From assembly GCF_005796225.1 (NCBI RefSeq), contig NZ_VAHO01000007.1:1-64000 (forward strand): a DNA stretch of 64,000 nucleotides, read 5' to 3'. Position 1 is the stretch's first letter; each line of letters starts with the position of its first letter. A program made the position numbers and the translations under genes. This stretch comes from Pseudarthrobacter sp. NamE5 (GTDB lineage Bacteria; Actinomycetota; Actinomycetes; Actinomycetales; Micrococcaceae). The notes below the pieces were generated by a model. It was not told where the DNA came from and made no database searches. It saw only the letters and a program-made list of their open reading frames with translations. This document shows, one piece after another, positions 34,020 through 42,301 of the stretch.

Positions 34020-35168
34020 TTAGACCCGGATGCGGTAGCCGCGCTTCACGACGGTCTCCACCAGCCGCCCGTCCGGAAGCGAGGAACGCAGCCGGCTCAC
34101 CGTCATGTCCAGCGCGTGGACCGAACCCCGGAGTTCCAGCAGTTCGGACAGCGATTCGCGGGACAGCACCGCGCCGCCGGCACCCAGCAGTGCGCGGAGC
34201 AGCAGCAGCGGCGCGGGTGCCAGTTCCACGGGCTGGCCATCGATGCGCAGGCTGCGGCCACGGAGCTCAATGTTGCCGGACCGGGTATCCAGCCGCCGGA
34301 CGTGGTTCAGGGCGAGGTGCTCGCATACCAGCCTGATCAGGGCGCCCATGCGAAAACGTTCCGGGATGAGCGGCGTCACCCCGGCGTCGAGCAGGGGCTG
34401 GGCCGTGACAGGGCCCACCACCGCGGTGGTGACGCTGGTTTTCAGAGTGTCGATGAGTTGCTTGTAGACGCCCATCTCGTGCGCGGTGCTCCAGAGGGCA
34501 TCGACGGCGGGCGCGCTGGTGAAGGTGAGGACGTCGAGGTTACCGCTGCACACGGCTTCGATGAGGCGGGGGAGCCTGTCCTCGCCGTCGGGCTTGACCC
34601 AGCGGTACGGGGTGACCGTGAGCACTGTGGCGCCGGACATGCGGAGGCGCTCAAGCTGCCTGACATCGGTGTAGCCGTGCAGCTGGACGGCGACTGTCTT
34701 GCCCCGGACGCCCTCGGCCAGCAGCATGTCCACCAGTGTTGCGGTGGTTTCGTCGCTGCTGATTCCGACGTCGGCAAGGCCGGCCGCGCGCACGGCACCG
34801 CGCGCTTTCGGTCCCCGGACGAACATCCGGCAACTGCCCAGGACTTCCAGCAACTGCTCGCCGATGCCAAAGGAATCCGCGGCCTCGCACCAGCGGCGCA
34901 TGCCATACGCGGTGGTGGCGATGCACAGGTCCGGCGTGGCCTCGATGATGGCCCTGGTGTCATCGATGAGCCGCATGTCCTCCTGCACGGGGGCGATCTT
35001 AAGGGCGGGGGCGTGCAGTACCTCAGCTCCGCGCCGTTCCAGGGCCTCGATGAGGTCGCTGGAGCGGCGGTCGGAGGTGACCCCGATGCGGAAGCCCTCC
35101 AGGGGTGATTCCGAGGTCTCCGGTGCTTCGTCAACCCGCGGGGCGTCGGCAGGGGCAAGTGCAGTCAT
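34020..35168 (-). CDS. nnaR: HemD-winged-helix fusion regulator, NnaR-like
   Basis: A 382-aa protein. Residues about 25-265 are a uroporphyrinogen-III synthase (HemD) domain (GFRIGVTSDRRSSDLIEALERRGAEVLHAP, TSAPAVDALW, VGPVTAQPLLDAGV). The last ~95 residues are an OmpR-type winged helix (LDTRSGNIELRGRSLRIDGQ...SRESLSELLELRGSVHALDMTVSRLRSSL). This architecture is that of NnaR, which works with GlnR to activate nitrite/nitrate assimilation in Streptomyces and mycobacteria. It is followed by a gap and preceded by cobA and nirB on the same strand, supporting that role. I chose 35168; a GTG at 35186 would overlap cobA by 4 nt. Residual synthase activity for siroheme cannot be excluded. Confidence 0.82.
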   Translation of the reverse strand: MTALAPADAPRVDEAPETSESPLEGFRIGVTSDRRSSDLIEALERRGAEVLHAPALKIAPVQEDMRLIDDTRAIIEATPDLCIATTAYGMRRWCEAADSFGIGEQLLEVLGSCRMFVRGPKARGAVRAAGLADVGISSDETTATLVDMLLAEGVRGKTVAVQLHGYTDVRQLERLRMSGATVLTVTPYRWVKPDGEDRLPRLIEAVCSGNLDVLTFTSAPAVDALWSTAHEMGVYKQLIDTLKTSVTTAVVGPVTAQPLLDAGVTPLIPERFRMGALIRLVCEHLALNHVRRLDTRSGNIELRGRSLRIDGQPVELAPAPLLLLRALLGAGGAVLSRESLSELLELRGSVHALDMTVSRLRSSLPDGRLVETVVKRGYRIRV

Positions 35169-35182
35169 GGGGGTCAATCCTT

Positions 35183-36217
35183 TCACGAACCCAGCAGCGA
35201 GGCCGCCAGCCGGTCCAGGTCGGCTGCGGCCCCGGCATGACCGCGGTTGGCCTCAGCCACCCGAACCACCTCGCCGATAACCAGTACGGCAGGGTTGCTG
35301 CACCCGGCAGCGGCGGAGGCGATGGTGCCCAGGTCGGCAATGGTGGTTCGCTGTCCGGGCCGGTACCCGCGCTCCACCACTGCCATGGGCATGTCGGGGC
35401 GCATCCCGGCCCGGCGCAGTCCTGCCGCGAGCTGGTGGAGGGTGCCGATGCCCATCAGCACCACGATGGTTCCGCCCAGGCCGGCAAGGTGTTCGTGTTC
35501 CTTGGCGGTCAGCGGGGCGTGCCCGGAGACCACGGTAAACATATGGCTCACTTCCCGATGTGTGACCGGGATGCCTGCGGCGGCCGGGACCGAGATGGCG
35601 CTGGTAACCCCGGAGATCACGCGGACTTTGACGCCGGCTGCCACACAGGCTGCAACTTCCTCGCCGCCCCGGCCAAAGACGTAGGGGTCCCCGCCCTTGA
35701 GCCGGACCACGTTGTTGCCGGCCAGTGCGCTTTCCACCATGAGCTTTTCAATCTCGCCCTGGCTCACCTTGTGGTGGCCCGGCTTCTTGCCCACGTCCAC
35801 CAGCTCGGCCGACGTCAGGGACGGGAGCTCCTGGTACGGCGCCAGCCGGTCGTAGAACACCACGTCGGCGTCGCGGAGGACCTTGGTGGCGGCGACGGTA
35901 AGGAGCTCCGTGGTGCCGGGGCCGCCGCCCACCAGGGTTACCTGGCCGGGGGCGCCGGCGGCGGGTTCGGCGGCGACGGGAATGCCGGCTGCACGGCACC
36001 GGTCCAGGAGATTGTCCCAGCCGGGCTGTCCGTCCTCCACCGCGGCCACCAGGAAGGGGCGTTCGGGCAGCGGCCCGTCAAACGGACCGCCCTGGGGACT
36101 GCTCAGGCGGGAGACGACGGCGCCCGCGGCCTGGTAGCGGCGCACCGCCTGCCGCGCTGCCTGGTCCGAGCCGGTCACCAGTACTTCCCGGCCAGTGAGA
36201 TCAATGCTGAGCTGCAT
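35183..36217 (-). CDS. cobA: Uroporphyrinogen-III C-methyltransferase (siroheme synthesis)
   Basis: A 344-aa protein of CysG-like layout. The N-terminal ~90 residues are a reduced precorrin-2 dehydrogenase-like domain (LTGREVLVTGSDQAARQAVRRYQAAGA) with a slightly degenerate Rossmann motif. The C-terminal ~250 residues are a SAM-dependent methyltransferase: VTLVGGGPGTTELLTVAATKVLRDADVVFYDRL, VRLKGGDPYVFGRGGEE and VVLMGIGTL. It makes precorrin-2 for siroheme, the cofactor of NirB encoded just upstream (2-nt gap). The start at 36217 is set by that junction. Whether the N-terminal domain still oxidises precorrin-2 is uncertain. Confidence 0.88.
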   Translation of the reverse strand: MQLSIDLTGREVLVTGSDQAARQAVRRYQAAGAVVSRLSSPQGGPFDGPLPERPFLVAAVEDGQPGWDNLLDRCRAAGIPVAAEPAAGAPGQVTLVGGGPGTTELLTVAATKVLRDADVVFYDRLAPYQELPSLTSAELVDVGKKPGHHKVSQGEIEKLMVESALAGNNVVRLKGGDPYVFGRGGEEVAACVAAGVKVRVISGVTSAISVPAAAGIPVTHREVSHMFTVVSGHAPLTAKEHEHLAGLGGTIVVLMGIGTLHQLAAGLRRAGMRPDMPMAVVERGYRPGQRTTIADLGTIASAAAGCSNPAVLVIGEVVRVAEANRGHAGAAADLDRLAASLLGS

Positions 36218-36219
36218 GC

Positions 36220-38862
36220 CTATGCCTCGATTCCGGTGTTTTCCGGCGTGCCGGGGCGGACCGGGATGGAGGCCCCGATCAGGACCTTCCCCTTCTCCTC
36301 CAGGGTGGCGGGGCGCATCTGGCCGCGCTCGTCCGGGACGAAGGTGATGGAATCGTCCTTCTGGTCGGGGGCATTGACGAAGGAACGGAACCGGCGAAGG
36401 CGCTCGGGATCCTTCAGGGTGTCTGCCCACTCATCGATGTAGGTGTCCACGTGCTTCGCCATCGCTGCCTCGAGGTCGGCTGCGATGCCAAGGGTGTCCT
36501 TCACGACGACGTCCTCGACGTGCTTGATGCCGCCGTCGAGCTCCTCCTGCCAGCGGGCGGTGCGCTGCAGCCGGTCCGCCGTGCGGATGTAGTACATGAA
36601 GTAGCGGTCTATGTACTTGATCAGGGTCTCGTCGTCGAGGTCCTTGGCCAGCAGCTGGGCGTGGGCCGGAGTGGCACCGCCGTTGCCGCCGACGTACAGG
36701 TTCCAGCCGTCGGCGGTGGCGATGACGCCCACGTCCTTGCCCCGGGCCTCGGCGCATTCCCGGGCACAGCCGGAAACGCCCATCTTGAGCTTGTGCGGGC
36801 TCCGCAGGCCGCGGTAGCGCAGTTCCAGCTGGATGGCCATGGCCACCGAGTCCTGGACGCCGAAGCGGCACCAGGTGGAACCGACACATGACTTCACGGT
36901 GCGCAGGCTCTTGCCGTAGGCCTGGCCGGACTCAAAGCCCGCGTCCACCAGTTCCTTCCAGATCTCCGGCAGCTGCTCCAGCCGGGCGCCGAACATGTCG
37001 ATCCGCTGGCCGCCGGTGATCTTCGTGTACAGGTTGTACTTCTCGGCAACGGCGGCGATCACGCCGAGCTTCTTGGGGGTGATCTCGCCGCCAGCAATGC
37101 GGGGGACCACCGAGTAGGTGCCGTCCTTTTGCATGTTGGCCAGGGCCCGGTCGTTGGTGTCCTGCAGGGTGCCGCGGCCGGCGTCCAGGACGTAGGCGCT
37201 GTTCTGGCTCGCCAGAATGTTGGCAATGGTGGGCTTGCAGATGTCGCAGCCTGCGCCGGTGCCGTACTTGGCCATGATCTCCTCGAAGGAGGTGAGCTCC
37301 AGGACGCGGATGGCGTCGAAGAGTTCCTGCCGGGAGAGTTCTATGTGCTCGCAGAGGGCCTTGGAAAATTCAACGCCGGACCTGGTCAGCTCGCTTTCCA
37401 GCAGCTTCTTCAGCATTGGCACGCAGGAACCGCACTGGGTGCCGGCCCGGGTGCAGCCCTTCAGCTCGCCGAGCTCCTGGACAGGGGCATTGCCCTCGCA
37501 GGCGCCGCAGCCGTTGATCGTATCGCGGATGGTTCCGGCGGTGACGTTGTTGCAGGAGCAGAGGGTGGCGTCGTCCGGAAGTTCGGTTTCAGGGGCGTCA
37601 CCGCCGCCGGCTGCATTGAGGAACGCGCCGGGCTCGGCGGGAAGTTCGCGGCCCAGGAGCGGACGCAGGCTCATGTACGGGGAGGCGTCGCCGACGAAGA
37701 TGCCGCCCAAGAGGGTCTTGGCGTCGTCAGTGGTAACGATCTTCTGGTAGACGCCGCGGGCGGGGTCCGCATAGACGATCTCGAGCGCGTGCTCGGTCTT
37801 GGCGAAAGCGTCGCCAAAGCTGGCAACGTCCACGCCGGAGAGCTTAAGCTTGGTGGCGGTGTCGAAGCCTGGGAAGGTGGCGTCGCCGCCGTGGAGCCGG
37901 TCTGCCACAATTTCCGCCATGGTGTTGGCCGGGGCCACCAGGCCAAGGCACATGCCGCCGAAATTGGCAACCTCGCCAATGGCCCAGATGCCGGGGACTT
38001 CCGTTGCGCAATAGTCGTTGATGGCCACGCCGCCGCGCTGGCCCAGGCTGAACACCTGCTCCTCGCCTTCGGCGGCGCGGAAAAGCTCGTCGCGCGGCCG
38101 GACGCCGATGGCGACGATCACGATGTCCGCGTCGATGACCCGGCCGTCCGCCATGAGGACACCGGTGACCTGGCCGTCGTCATCGGAAATCACCTCGGAC
38201 GGGAACACGCCGCCGTGAACCTCAAAGCCCTTGGCTTTGATCAGGCGGCCCATCGCCTGGCCCGCACCCTCGTCAAGCTGTGTGGCCATCAACCACTGCG
38301 AGCCGTCGATGACTATCGGATTTGCGCCCAGCAGCTCGGTGCCGGCAGCCGATTCGAGCCCCAGCAGGCCGCCGCCGATGGTGACGGCGTTGACCTTGCG
38401 GCCCAGCTTTTCGCGCAATTCCGCGATGGCCTTGTTGATGGCCCAGACATCCTCAAGGGTCCGGTAGACGTGCGTCTTGTCCGCTCCGGGGATGGGAAGG
38501 CGGGCCGCATTGGACCCGGTGGCCACCACCAGTTCGTCATAGGGGTAGCTGCCGCCTGCTGCGGTTTCCACCGTCTTGGCTTCCGCATTGATCTTGACCA
38601 CGCGTTCGCCCGTCTTCAGTTCCAGGGACGGGTGATCCCACATGGAAGCCGTGCCAAGGGTCAGGTCGACGTCCTTGTCAGTAAGGGCCTTGGACAGAGC
38701 GACCCGGTCATAGGGAAGGTGGACCTCTTCGGTGAGCACGGTGACATGCCAGCCATCGAGGCCACGGGCATGCATCGCGTCGGCGAAGCGGTGGGCTGCC
38801 GGGCCGCCACCGGCGACGACGATGCGGCGCGGAGTCTCTGTACGGGATGTCTGTTCGGTCAC
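36220..38862 (-). CDS. nirB: NADH-dependent nitrite reductase large subunit
   Basis: An 880-aa assimilatory nitrite reductase that converts nitrite to ammonium with NAD(P)H. It has an FAD motif VVAGGGPAAHRF near residue 15, an NAD motif TIGGGLLGLESAAG near 161, a BFD-type [2Fe-2S] domain with Cys 435, 437, 470, 477 and 480, and a siroheme/[4Fe-4S] domain with Cys 659 and 665 (CVGSTWC) plus Cys 699 and 703 (CARECAEA). All cluster ligands are intact. It heads a minus-strand series with cobA and the NnaR-like gene, and has three GAAAC boxes in 11-nt phase upstream. The small subunit lies on the other strand. Confidence 0.95.
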   Translation of the reverse strand: MTEQTSRTETPRRIVVAGGGPAAHRFADAMHARGLDGWHVTVLTEEVHLPYDRVALSKALTDKDVDLTLGTASMWDHPSLELKTGERVVKINAEAKTVETAAGGSYPYDELVVATGSNAARLPIPGADKTHVYRTLEDVWAINKAIAELREKLGRKVNAVTIGGGLLGLESAAGTELLGANPIVIDGSQWLMATQLDEGAGQAMGRLIKAKGFEVHGGVFPSEVISDDDGQVTGVLMADGRVIDADIVIVAIGVRPRDELFRAAEGEEQVFSLGQRGGVAINDYCATEVPGIWAIGEVANFGGMCLGLVAPANTMAEIVADRLHGGDATFPGFDTATKLKLSGVDVASFGDAFAKTEHALEIVYADPARGVYQKIVTTDDAKTLLGGIFVGDASPYMSLRPLLGRELPAEPGAFLNAAGGGDAPETELPDDATLCSCNNVTAGTIRDTINGCGACEGNAPVQELGELKGCTRAGTQCGSCVPMLKKLLESELTRSGVEFSKALCEHIELSRQELFDAIRVLELTSFEEIMAKYGTGAGCDICKPTIANILASQNSAYVLDAGRGTLQDTNDRALANMQKDGTYSVVPRIAGGEITPKKLGVIAAVAEKYNLYTKITGGQRIDMFGARLEQLPEIWKELVDAGFESGQAYGKSLRTVKSCVGSTWCRFGVQDSVAMAIQLELRYRGLRSPHKLKMGVSGCARECAEARGKDVGVIATADGWNLYVGGNGGATPAHAQLLAKDLDDETLIKYIDRYFMYYIRTADRLQRTARWQEELDGGIKHVEDVVVKDTLGIAADLEAAMAKHVDTYIDEWADTLKDPERLRRFRSFVNAPDQKDDSITFVPDERGQMRPATLEEKGKVLIGASIPVRPGTPENTGIEA

Positions 38863-38944
38863 TGATGGGCCTTTCGCATGGGCCGCAGGCAGTTTTCCCT
38901 GCAGCCTTCATTGACGAGCTGTCCATCCAGACTAGGAAGCCGCA

Positions 38945-38982
38945 GTTTCGCTTCAGTTTCCCGATTGTTTCGTCAGCTTAAC
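38945..38982 (-). promoter_or_regulatory. Putative GlnR operator upstream of nirB
   Basis: On the minus strand three GAAAC pentamers occur (plus-strand GTTTC at 38945, 38956 and 38967), with a fourth, GTTAA, at 38978. All start exactly 11 bp apart with 6-nt spacers. This matches the GAAAC/GTnAC-6nt repeat pattern known for GlnR. It lies 83-120 bp upstream of nirB and also faces nirD. Confidence 0.65.
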
Positions 38983-39137
38983 TTCTGCATCACGAACGCA
39001 TTTCCGGCTGCGTGAGGTGTCTTTTACGTGCTGGACACATTGGCTGCACGCCTGTGAAACACCCGGCGCCTAGCGTGGATTACGGCTGCAGAAGGGGCCA
39101 ATGAGAAGGACTATACGCACAGGGAGAGGAGCCGGAC

Positions 39138-39512
39138 ATGACGGCAACACTGGAACTTGGGGCACTTGAAGCCGGCCTGGACGAGGCCGCATCCGGCTGG
39201 CACAGCGTCTGCACGGTCGAGGACCTGGAACCGGCCTGGGGTGAAGCGGCGCTGATCGCAGGCCGCCAGGTTGCCCTCTTCCGCACGGGTGCCACCGAGG
39301 TTTTCGCAGTGGCACACGAGGACCCCGCCACCGGCGCACATGTCATGGCCCGGGGCATCCTGGGCTCGAAAGGCGCCCGTCCCACCATTGCCTCGCCCCT
39401 GCACAAAGAGGTCTACGACCTTGAAACCGGTGAGTGCTTCAGCACTCCGGGCTTGAGCCTGGCGACCTTCCGCACGCGGATCGTGAGCGGCTGCGTCCAG
39501 GTTCAGCTGTAG
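39138..39512 (+). CDS. nirD: Nitrite reductase small subunit NirD
   Basis: A 124-aa NirD, the Rieske-fold partner of NirB. The sequence has the expected layout: WHSVCTVEDLEPAWGEAALIAGRQVALFRT, EVFAVAHEDP, then SPLHKEVYDLETGECFS. It lacks the paired CxH/CxxH Rieske ligands, which is normal for NirD. AGGAG lies about 8 nt before the ATG. It is divergent from nirB rather than downstream of it, and its stop is only 6 nt from that of the convergent phosphomutase. Confidence 0.9.
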   Translation: MTATLELGALEAGLDEAASGWHSVCTVEDLEPAWGEAALIAGRQVALFRTGATEVFAVAHEDPATGAHVMARGILGSKGARPTIASPLHKEVYDLETGECFSTPGLSLATFRTRIVSGCVQVQL

Positions 39513-39518
39513 CAGGCG

Positions 39519-41279
39519 CTAAAGCCCCAGCGCTTCGCTGACGTCCCGAAGCACCTCATCCAACGCCGCCCGCACCGCCTGCCGTGCCGCCGGCAGCTCC
39601 GCCGCGGAACCCACGTGGTGGATCACCTCCAGGTAGCATTTGAGTTTAGGCTCGGTGCCGCTGGGCCGGATGATCACCCGGGTGAGGTCCCGGGTCACGT
39701 ACAACAGCCCGTCAGTGGCCGGCAGCTGCTCGCTGCCCTCAGCGAGATCGGTGTACACCTCCACGGCAGAAGAACCGAATGTCTCCGGCGGGGAGACCCG
39801 CAGCCGGTTCATCATGGCGTCCAGGAGCCCAAGATCCGCCACCCGGATGCTCAACTGGTCGCTCGCGTGCAGGCCGTGCTGCAGGTAGAGCTCGTCCAGC
39901 GTGTCAAAGACCGTCTTGCCTTCCGCCTTGGCGGCTGCAGCGAGCTCGGCAATCAGCAGCGCAGCCGAAATTCCGTCCTTGTCCCTCACCAGGTGGGGCG
40001 CCACGCAGTAGCCCAGCGCTTCCTCGTAGCCGTATACGAGTCCGGGGACGCGGGAGATCCACTTGAACCCGGTCAGGGTCTCCTGGTGGGCATAGCCTGA
40101 CGAGGCCGCGATCCGGGCCAGCAGCCGTGAGGACACGATGGAATTGGCAAAGACTCCCGTCGCGCTTTCCTCCGTGCCGCTGTCGTCCTTCGCTGCTGCT
40201 GCGGCGAGCCGGGCGGCGACGTGTGCGCCCAGCAGTGCACCCACTTCATCGCCGCGGAGCATCCGCCAGGCACCGGTGTCGGGGTCTTTGGCGGCGACAG
40301 CCGCGCGGTCGGCGTCAGGATCGTTGGCAATCACGATGTCCGCCGCCAGCCGTTCGGCTGCCTCCAGGGCCAAATCCAGCGCCCCGGGTTCTTCAGGGTT
40401 GGGGAAGCTGACAGTGGGGAAGTTGGGGTCCGGCTCGGCCTGCTCCGCCACGAGTGTGATGTCCTTGAAACCCGCCGCGTTCAGTACCCGCTGTGCAGTT
40501 CCGCCGCCCACGCCGTGCAGGGGCGTCAGGACGATCTGCAGCTCACGGGCCGGGAAATGCTCCGGAAGTGCCAAGGCCGCGGTCTCGCGTTCGTAGTCTG
40601 CGGCGAGGGAATCATCAAGGACTGTCCAGCCGGAAGGTGCGAGGGCTATTGTCTGCAGCGGCCCCACGGCGTTGATCCGGTCGGCGATGGCGGTGTCGTA
40701 GGGTGCAACGATCTGGGCGCCACGGCCGCTGTCGGCCACAGCGTGCCCACCCAGGTAGACCTTGTAGCCGTTGTCCTGCGGCGGGTTGTGGCTGGCGGTT
40801 ACCATCACGCCACCGTCGCAGTCCAGCGCCCGCACGGCGAAAGCCAGCAGGGGAGTGGGCAGCGCCGCCGGCATCAGGAAGGTCTCGATGCCCGCTGCCG
40901 TGAAAATCGCTGCCGTTTCCTCGGCGAAGATGTCCGAATTGTGGCGGGCATCGTAGCCGACGACGGCGCGCGGTCGGCTTCCGGGGGACGCCTCGCCTAC
41001 CGTCGAGCGGAGGAAGTCCGCCAGGCCGGCAGCGGCGCGGCGTACCACCACGCGGTTCATCCGGTTCGGCCCTGGACCAAGTGCCGCCCGAAGTCCCGCC
41101 GTGCCGAACTGCAAGGTGCCGCGGAAGCTGTCTTCCAGTTCCTGGCGGGCCGCCGCGTCGCCGCCGTCAACCAGCTGGACAAGCTCCAGGAGGACGGCCG
41201 ACGTTACGGGATCCGGGTCTTGGGCAGCCCATTCGCGGGCCTCCTGGAGCAGGCGGGAATCGGCATCGGAAGACGTCAT
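39519..41279 (-). CDS. Phospho-sugar mutase (PGM/PMM family)
   Basis: A 586-aa alpha-D-phosphohexomutase. The phosphoserine loop is VMVTASHNPPQDNGYKVY, the metal loop is NDPDADRAAV, the sugar-binding loop region contains GYEEALGYCVAPHLVRDKDGI, and the phosphate-binding end is VIIRPSGTEPKLKCYLE. The length matches PgmB/phosphopentomutase-like enzymes (about 560-600). The exact sugar (glucose, mannose or deoxyribose phosphate) cannot be told. A purine nucleoside phosphorylase gene lies directly upstream, which would fit a pentose-phosphate mutase. A leaderless -10 box precedes the ATG. Confidence 0.9.
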   Translation of the reverse strand: MTSSDADSRLLQEAREWAAQDPDPVTSAVLLELVQLVDGGDAAARQELEDSFRGTLQFGTAGLRAALGPGPNRMNRVVVRRAAAGLADFLRSTVGEASPGSRPRAVVGYDARHNSDIFAEETAAIFTAAGIETFLMPAALPTPLLAFAVRALDCDGGVMVTASHNPPQDNGYKVYLGGHAVADSGRGAQIVAPYDTAIADRINAVGPLQTIALAPSGWTVLDDSLAADYERETAALALPEHFPARELQIVLTPLHGVGGGTAQRVLNAAGFKDITLVAEQAEPDPNFPTVSFPNPEEPGALDLALEAAERLAADIVIANDPDADRAAVAAKDPDTGAWRMLRGDEVGALLGAHVAARLAAAAAKDDSGTEESATGVFANSIVSSRLLARIAASSGYAHQETLTGFKWISRVPGLVYGYEEALGYCVAPHLVRDKDGISAALLIAELAAAAKAEGKTVFDTLDELYLQHGLHASDQLSIRVADLGLLDAMMNRLRVSPPETFGSSAVEVYTDLAEGSEQLPATDGLLYVTRDLTRVIIRPSGTEPKLKCYLEVIHHVGSAAELPAARQAVRAALDEVLRDVSEALGL

Positions 41280-41286
41280 GGGGATA

Positions 41287-41292
41287 ACGCTA
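41287..41292 (-). promoter_or_regulatory. -10 box of a leaderless mutase transcript
   Basis: On the minus strand TAGCGT is followed by 7 nt and the ATG at 41279, with no ribosome-binding site. Confidence 0.5.
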
Positions 41293-41379
41293 TCGTCATT
41301 GGCCCGTCAGTTCCCGCAACCGGCACCACAGCTGGATCCCTCGGCCTGGCCGCACTGGCCCCTTTGCGTCCAGTCCGGG

Positions 41380-42198
41380 CTAGAGCCGGGCAATGATTTC
41401 CGCGAGCAGCTTTGAAATCCGTGGACCTGCCGCCTCTCCCGCTTCGAGGACTTCCTGGTGGCTCAGCGGCTCCGGACTGATGCCGGCGGCAAGGTTGGTG
41501 ACCAGGGAAATGCCGAACACCTCCATGCCTGCATGCCTCCCTGCGATGGCCTCCAGCGCCGTCGACATTCCCACCAGGTCGGCGCCGATCCGCTTGGCGT
41601 ACTGCACCTCGGCCGGCGTTTCGTAGTGCGGCCCCGGGAACTGGGCGTACACGCCCTCCTCCAGTGTTGCGTCAACTTCATGGGCAAGGCCGCGGATCCT
41701 TGACGAGTAGAGATCTGTCAGGTCCACGAAGGTTGCACCCTCCAGCGGGGAGGCGGCGGTGAGGTTGATGTGATCGCTGATGAGCACCGGCGTGCCCGGT
41801 GCCCACTGTTCCTGCAGCCCGCCGCAGCCGTTGGTCAGCACCAGGGTTTTGCACCCGGCGGCAGCTGCCGCCCGGATCCCGTGCACCACTGCGCGCACGC
41901 CCTTGCCCTCGTAGTAGTGCGTCCTTGCGCCCAGGACCAGCGCCCTCTTGCCGCCCTTGGTCAGTACCGAGCGGATGGTGCCCACGTGGCCTTCGACGGC
42001 TGGGGCATGGAAACCCGGTACCTCGTCCGCGGACAGGGTGGCCGTGGTCTCGCCAATCAGGTCGGCTGCTTCAGCCCAGCCCGAACCGAGCACCAGGGCG
42101 ACGTCATGGCCGTCCACTCCTGTTTCCTCGGCGATGTAGTCGGCCGCGGCGCGGGCGGCTGCGAAGGGATCGGTGTTCAGGAAGTCAGTTGTACTCAC
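41380..42198 (-). CDS. punA: Purine-nucleoside phosphorylase
   Basis: A 272-aa trimeric-type PNP that cleaves purine nucleosides with phosphate. Recognisable pieces are VALVLGSGWAEAADLIG, RTHYYEGKGVRAVVHGIRAA, LVLTNGCGGLQEQWAPGTPVLISDHINL, GPHYETPAEVQYAKRIGADLVGMSTALEAI and FGISLVTNLAAGI. The start is a GTG at 42198 with a leaderless -10 box. The mutase gene follows, so the ribose-1-phosphate or deoxyribose-1-phosphate released could be passed to it, and deoxyribose-5-phosphate to DeoC further along. Confidence 0.93.
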   Translation of the reverse strand: MSTTDFLNTDPFAAARAAADYIAEETGVDGHDVALVLGSGWAEAADLIGETTATLSADEVPGFHAPAVEGHVGTIRSVLTKGGKRALVLGARTHYYEGKGVRAVVHGIRAAAAAGCKTLVLTNGCGGLQEQWAPGTPVLISDHINLTAASPLEGATFVDLTDLYSSRIRGLAHEVDATLEEGVYAQFPGPHYETPAEVQYAKRIGADLVGMSTALEAIAGRHAGMEVFGISLVTNLAAGISPEPLSHQEVLEAGEAAGPRISKLLAEIIARL

Positions 42199-42204
42199 TG
42201 GTAC

Positions 42205-42210
42205 AAGCTA
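42205..42210 (-). promoter_or_regulatory. -10 box of a leaderless punA transcript
   Basis: On the minus strand TAGCTT is followed by 6 nt and the GTG at 42198. The same TAGCTT-6nt-GTG layout occurs before the symporter gene at 60968. Confidence 0.6.
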
Positions 42211-42301
42211 TCTTGCCGCACGTGATGCCGCCCACCCTCCCACTTTGCCCAGAGACCGTTTTCTTTGGCGGAGCGGCATAGCTGGAGGAGAATGGGGGAT
42301 T

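Noticed and set aside
37129-38865. A 578-codon plus-strand open frame opposite nirB
   Set aside because: The complementary strand encodes intact NirB with all cofactor ligands; this frame has no motif.
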